Assembly: GCF_027943255.1 (NCBI RefSeq) | Contig: NC_072892.1 | Location: 165,790,792 to 165,854,791, forward strand | Direction of reading: 5' to 3' | Origin: Anastrepha obliqua | Lineage: Eukaryota; Arthropoda; Insecta; Diptera; Tephritidae | Length of the DNA stretch: 64,000 nt | The notes under the pieces: generated by a model | Databases searched by the model: none | What the model saw: the letters and a program-made list of their open reading frames with translations, nothing else | Told to the model about the DNA's origin: nothing | Shown: positions 61,940-64,000 of the stretch, piece after piece | How the letters are laid out: every line of letters starts with the position of its first letter | Numbering within the stretch: the stretch's first letter is position 1 | Made by a program: the position numbers and the translations under genes

Positions 61940-64000
61940 TGGTGCAAGGTTAGGTTAGTATGGTTGCCCAGGGAGTGGGCACACTTGGACGAAGAGAGAT
62001 TCGTCCTTTGTGATACCATTGTCAAGGAAGTGAGGAGAGGGGAAGGACCGATGAGGTGCAGGGAGAGAGCGGGGAGAGGTAGTGATGAGAAGGTTAGGAG
62101 CGTGCGGATTATGAACGATGACTATGTTTGCGTCAACCGCTTAATGCTGCTGATGAAACTCATCAGATTTTTAATGTCAGCGCCAGCTATCTCAGCAGGC
62201 GTGGCAAAGAAGTAAGAGCCAAGATGCCTGAACCTTAGCCCCGCCAGGGCAGGGCAGCTAAGGAGAAGGTGCTGAGATGATTCTACCTCATCCTCCATAC
62301 ATCCAGCACAAAAGGACTCGAGGTGATTCCAAGTCTCAACATTCCTCGCGCATTGTGTCCTGTGAGAGAGCCCACGAGATTAGAGAGCTGATATTTTGTC
62401 AGCCTCAGAAGCTCGCCCGAGCGCTTCCGGTCCACACGTGGCCAGAAGGATTTCGCGACCTTACACTTTTGTGTACTTGCCCAGCGCTCGCTGAGTTGGT
62501 GCGAAGCCCATCTTTCCAGAAGCAGACCGCAGGTAGTCAGGGGGATCCCGATTCTCTCCCTCCGCGGGGAAATCACCTCACATGTCCCTTGTCTGGCCAG
62601 CTCATCCGCCTCACAGTTTCCCGCAATGTCGCTGTGACCGGGAACCCATATGAGGCTGATGTCAAAGAATTCGGACGCAGTCGAAAGTGAGGTCAAGCAT
62701 TCCTTGACCAATTCCGAATGCACCATCATAGACCCGAGGGCCCTTATTGCCGCTTGGCTATCGGAGTAAATATTTACCTTCTTGACTGTTAGTACACATT
62801 TGAGCAGCCAATCAGCTGCCTCCTTGATTGCGGCTACTTCTGCCTGGAACACACTGCAGTGGTCCGGTAACCTGAATTTTAGTCTGATGGGGAGCCCTTC
62901 GCAAAAGACTCCTCCGCCAACCTTTCCTTCCAACTTCGATCCATCCGTGAACAATTTCACCAGGCCCTGCCCCCAAGTGTAGCCCCCCGTCCACTCTTCC
63001 CTTGACGGGATGTGAGTGGAGAATGTTCCGGTTGGACTAAATGAGGGTATACACTGGTCTCTTGACAGAGGGATGAACTCAAAGTTTCTAAGGATGCTTG
63101 AGTGCCCATAAGGGAGGTTGAGCTTATAGCTCCAGCCCCTCAGTCTGATTGCGGTACGTGTAGCGGCAGTTCTGCCTGCGATATCTACGGGTACCACATT
63201 TAACATTGCGTTGAGCGCCAGAGTAGGAGTCGTTCGAAGCACCCCACTGATTCCAATGAGTGCCGACCTCTGAACTCTTTCCAGCTTCTTCACCAATCTC
63301 GTCTTCTCTAGTGAGTTCCACCAGACTATGACTCCATATAACAAGATAGGCTTTACAATAGTATTATACAGCCAGAAAACAACTCGAGGCGAGAGGCCCC
63401 ATCTTTTGCCAATTGCGTCCTTACACCCATACAAGGCGATTGTTGCCTTCCTCACCCTTTCCTCAATATTGGGCTTCCATGTAAGCTTACTGTCAATGAT
63501 AATACCTAGGTACTTCACCCTGTCAGAAAGCATCAGAGGAGCGCCCCCTAGTGAGGGAAGTTGAGCTCTGGGTATTTTATATTTCCTCGTAACTAGGACG
63601 AGCTCCGTCTTAAGAGGATTCACCGACAGGCCACAATCCGTTGCCCATCTAACAACTGCATTCAGATATCCCTGCATCAAGTTGTACAGAGTATCTAAAA
63701 ATTTTCCTCTAACAATTAGTGCCACGTCATCCGCGTAGGCAATTACCCTACAGACCTCTTCACCAGCTCCTCCAAGAGATTTAGAACAACAACCCAGAGG
63801 AATGGTGAGAGAACCCCACCTTGCGGAGTGCCTCTACTCACCTGCCGGTGGATAGAGATACCCCCCCACTCTGCGGTGACAGTTCTGTCGCTAAGCATTT
63901 TATGGATAAATCTTATAAGTTCGGTTTCGACCCCTAGTTTACCTCGAGACCTGGTAATTGCCTCCGGAAGGACGTTGTTAAAAGCCCCCTCAATGTCGAG
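61940..64000 (-). pseudogene. LOA/I-like LINE, copy C: reverse transcriptase, RNase H and 3' end (runs off the window)
   Basis: From the window edge down, the minus strand reads LDIEGAFNNVLPEAITRS and GTPQGGVLSPFLWVVVLN (RT motifs). A frameshift near 63760 leads to CRVIAYADDVALIVRG (the YADD box). A frame of 480 codons to 62283 follows with VKYLGIIIDSKLTWKP and LLYGVIVWWNSLEKTRLVKK. RNase H is complete: LFTDGSKLEGKVGGGVF, AEVAAIKEAADWLL, VNIYSDSQAAIRALGS and LIWVPGHSDIAGNCEADELA. The C-terminal part ends near 62283 after RLGITSSPFVLDVWRMR; the zinc-type end is frame-shifted. The 3' untranslated end at 61945-62040 is shared with copies A and B. The gene order RT then RNase H places it in the I/LOA/Outcast-type group; the exact clade is an inference. 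It is the longest LINE in the window, and its 5' part lies beyond 64000. Confidence 0.85.

Noticed and set aside
1..64000. CRISPR arrays, bacterial operons, phage or virus genomes
   Set aside because: No regularly spaced repeats, ribosome binding sites or viral gene sets were seen; the only bacterial-looking piece is the short segment at 24465-24835.

Overview
This is eukaryotic, AT-rich, intron-containing DNA from a higher fly, most likely a tephritid fruit fly. Three things point there. Two Tweedle (DUF243) cuticle-protein genes are present. There are several DD41D 'rosa-type' mariners, a lineage I know from Ceratitis. A tRNA-derived SINE-like repeat (3' part 'tttgtggaacaacatcaa ... gagctcggccaaacaccc') also recurs at least seven times. 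The genus is an inference. I saw no tRNA or rRNA gene, CRISPR array, or bacterial-style operon.

Only two host genes can be supported. Both lie on the + strand and share one architecture: a TATA box, a five-codon first exon (MRGLI or MRGFI), a phase-0 intron of about 110-130 bp, then a long second exon with the DUF243 domain. They sit at 29466-30804 (409 aa, Gln-rich N-terminus) and 44633-45650 (295 aa, Gly/Ala-rich tail) and look like tandem paralogues pushed about 14 kb apart by transposable elements. A promoter-like TATA/Inr at 46524 has no gene behind it.

The rest is a dense, nested transposon landscape.
0-10 kb: SINE remnants, two RNase H/C-terminal LINE relics, a 1.66-kb foldback element (6085-7743) and a decayed AT-rich tandem array.
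10-20 kb: mariner fragments, a piggyBac relic abutting an RTE-like relic, a TA-flanked MITE, a LOA/I-like LINE 3' end and further LINE ends.
21-28 kb: an irritans-like mariner fragment, a dead mellifera-type mariner, an internally deleted DD41D mariner, a compositionally odd open frame, an intact mellifera-type mariner (25166-26432) and a TTAA-flanked piggyBac (26449-28084).
29-34 kb: the first Tweedle gene, then an approximately 870-bp TTAC satellite that also reappears beyond an R1-like LINE.
34-41 kb: two TTAA-flanked elements sharing one TTAA, the second carrying an intact DD41D mariner (35080-36390), then a TTAA-flanked piggyBac relic containing a LINE fragment.
41-51 kb: LINE relics, a long SINE copy, the second Tweedle gene and another deleted mariner.
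51-64 kb: a Transib-like element with 36-bp perfect TIRs and a CGTCG duplication, a piggyBac relic split by an R1-like LINE (16-bp target duplication) that itself holds a deleted mariner, a DD41D mariner with full-length TIRs, paired inverted SINEs, an RTE-like end, Tc1 relics and a long LOA/I-like LINE running off the right edge.

I found no convincing new host system. The most notable structures are the foldback element built from the 3' part of a transposon gene, the shared-TTAA element pair, the Transib-like element, and two transposases that still read through without stops.
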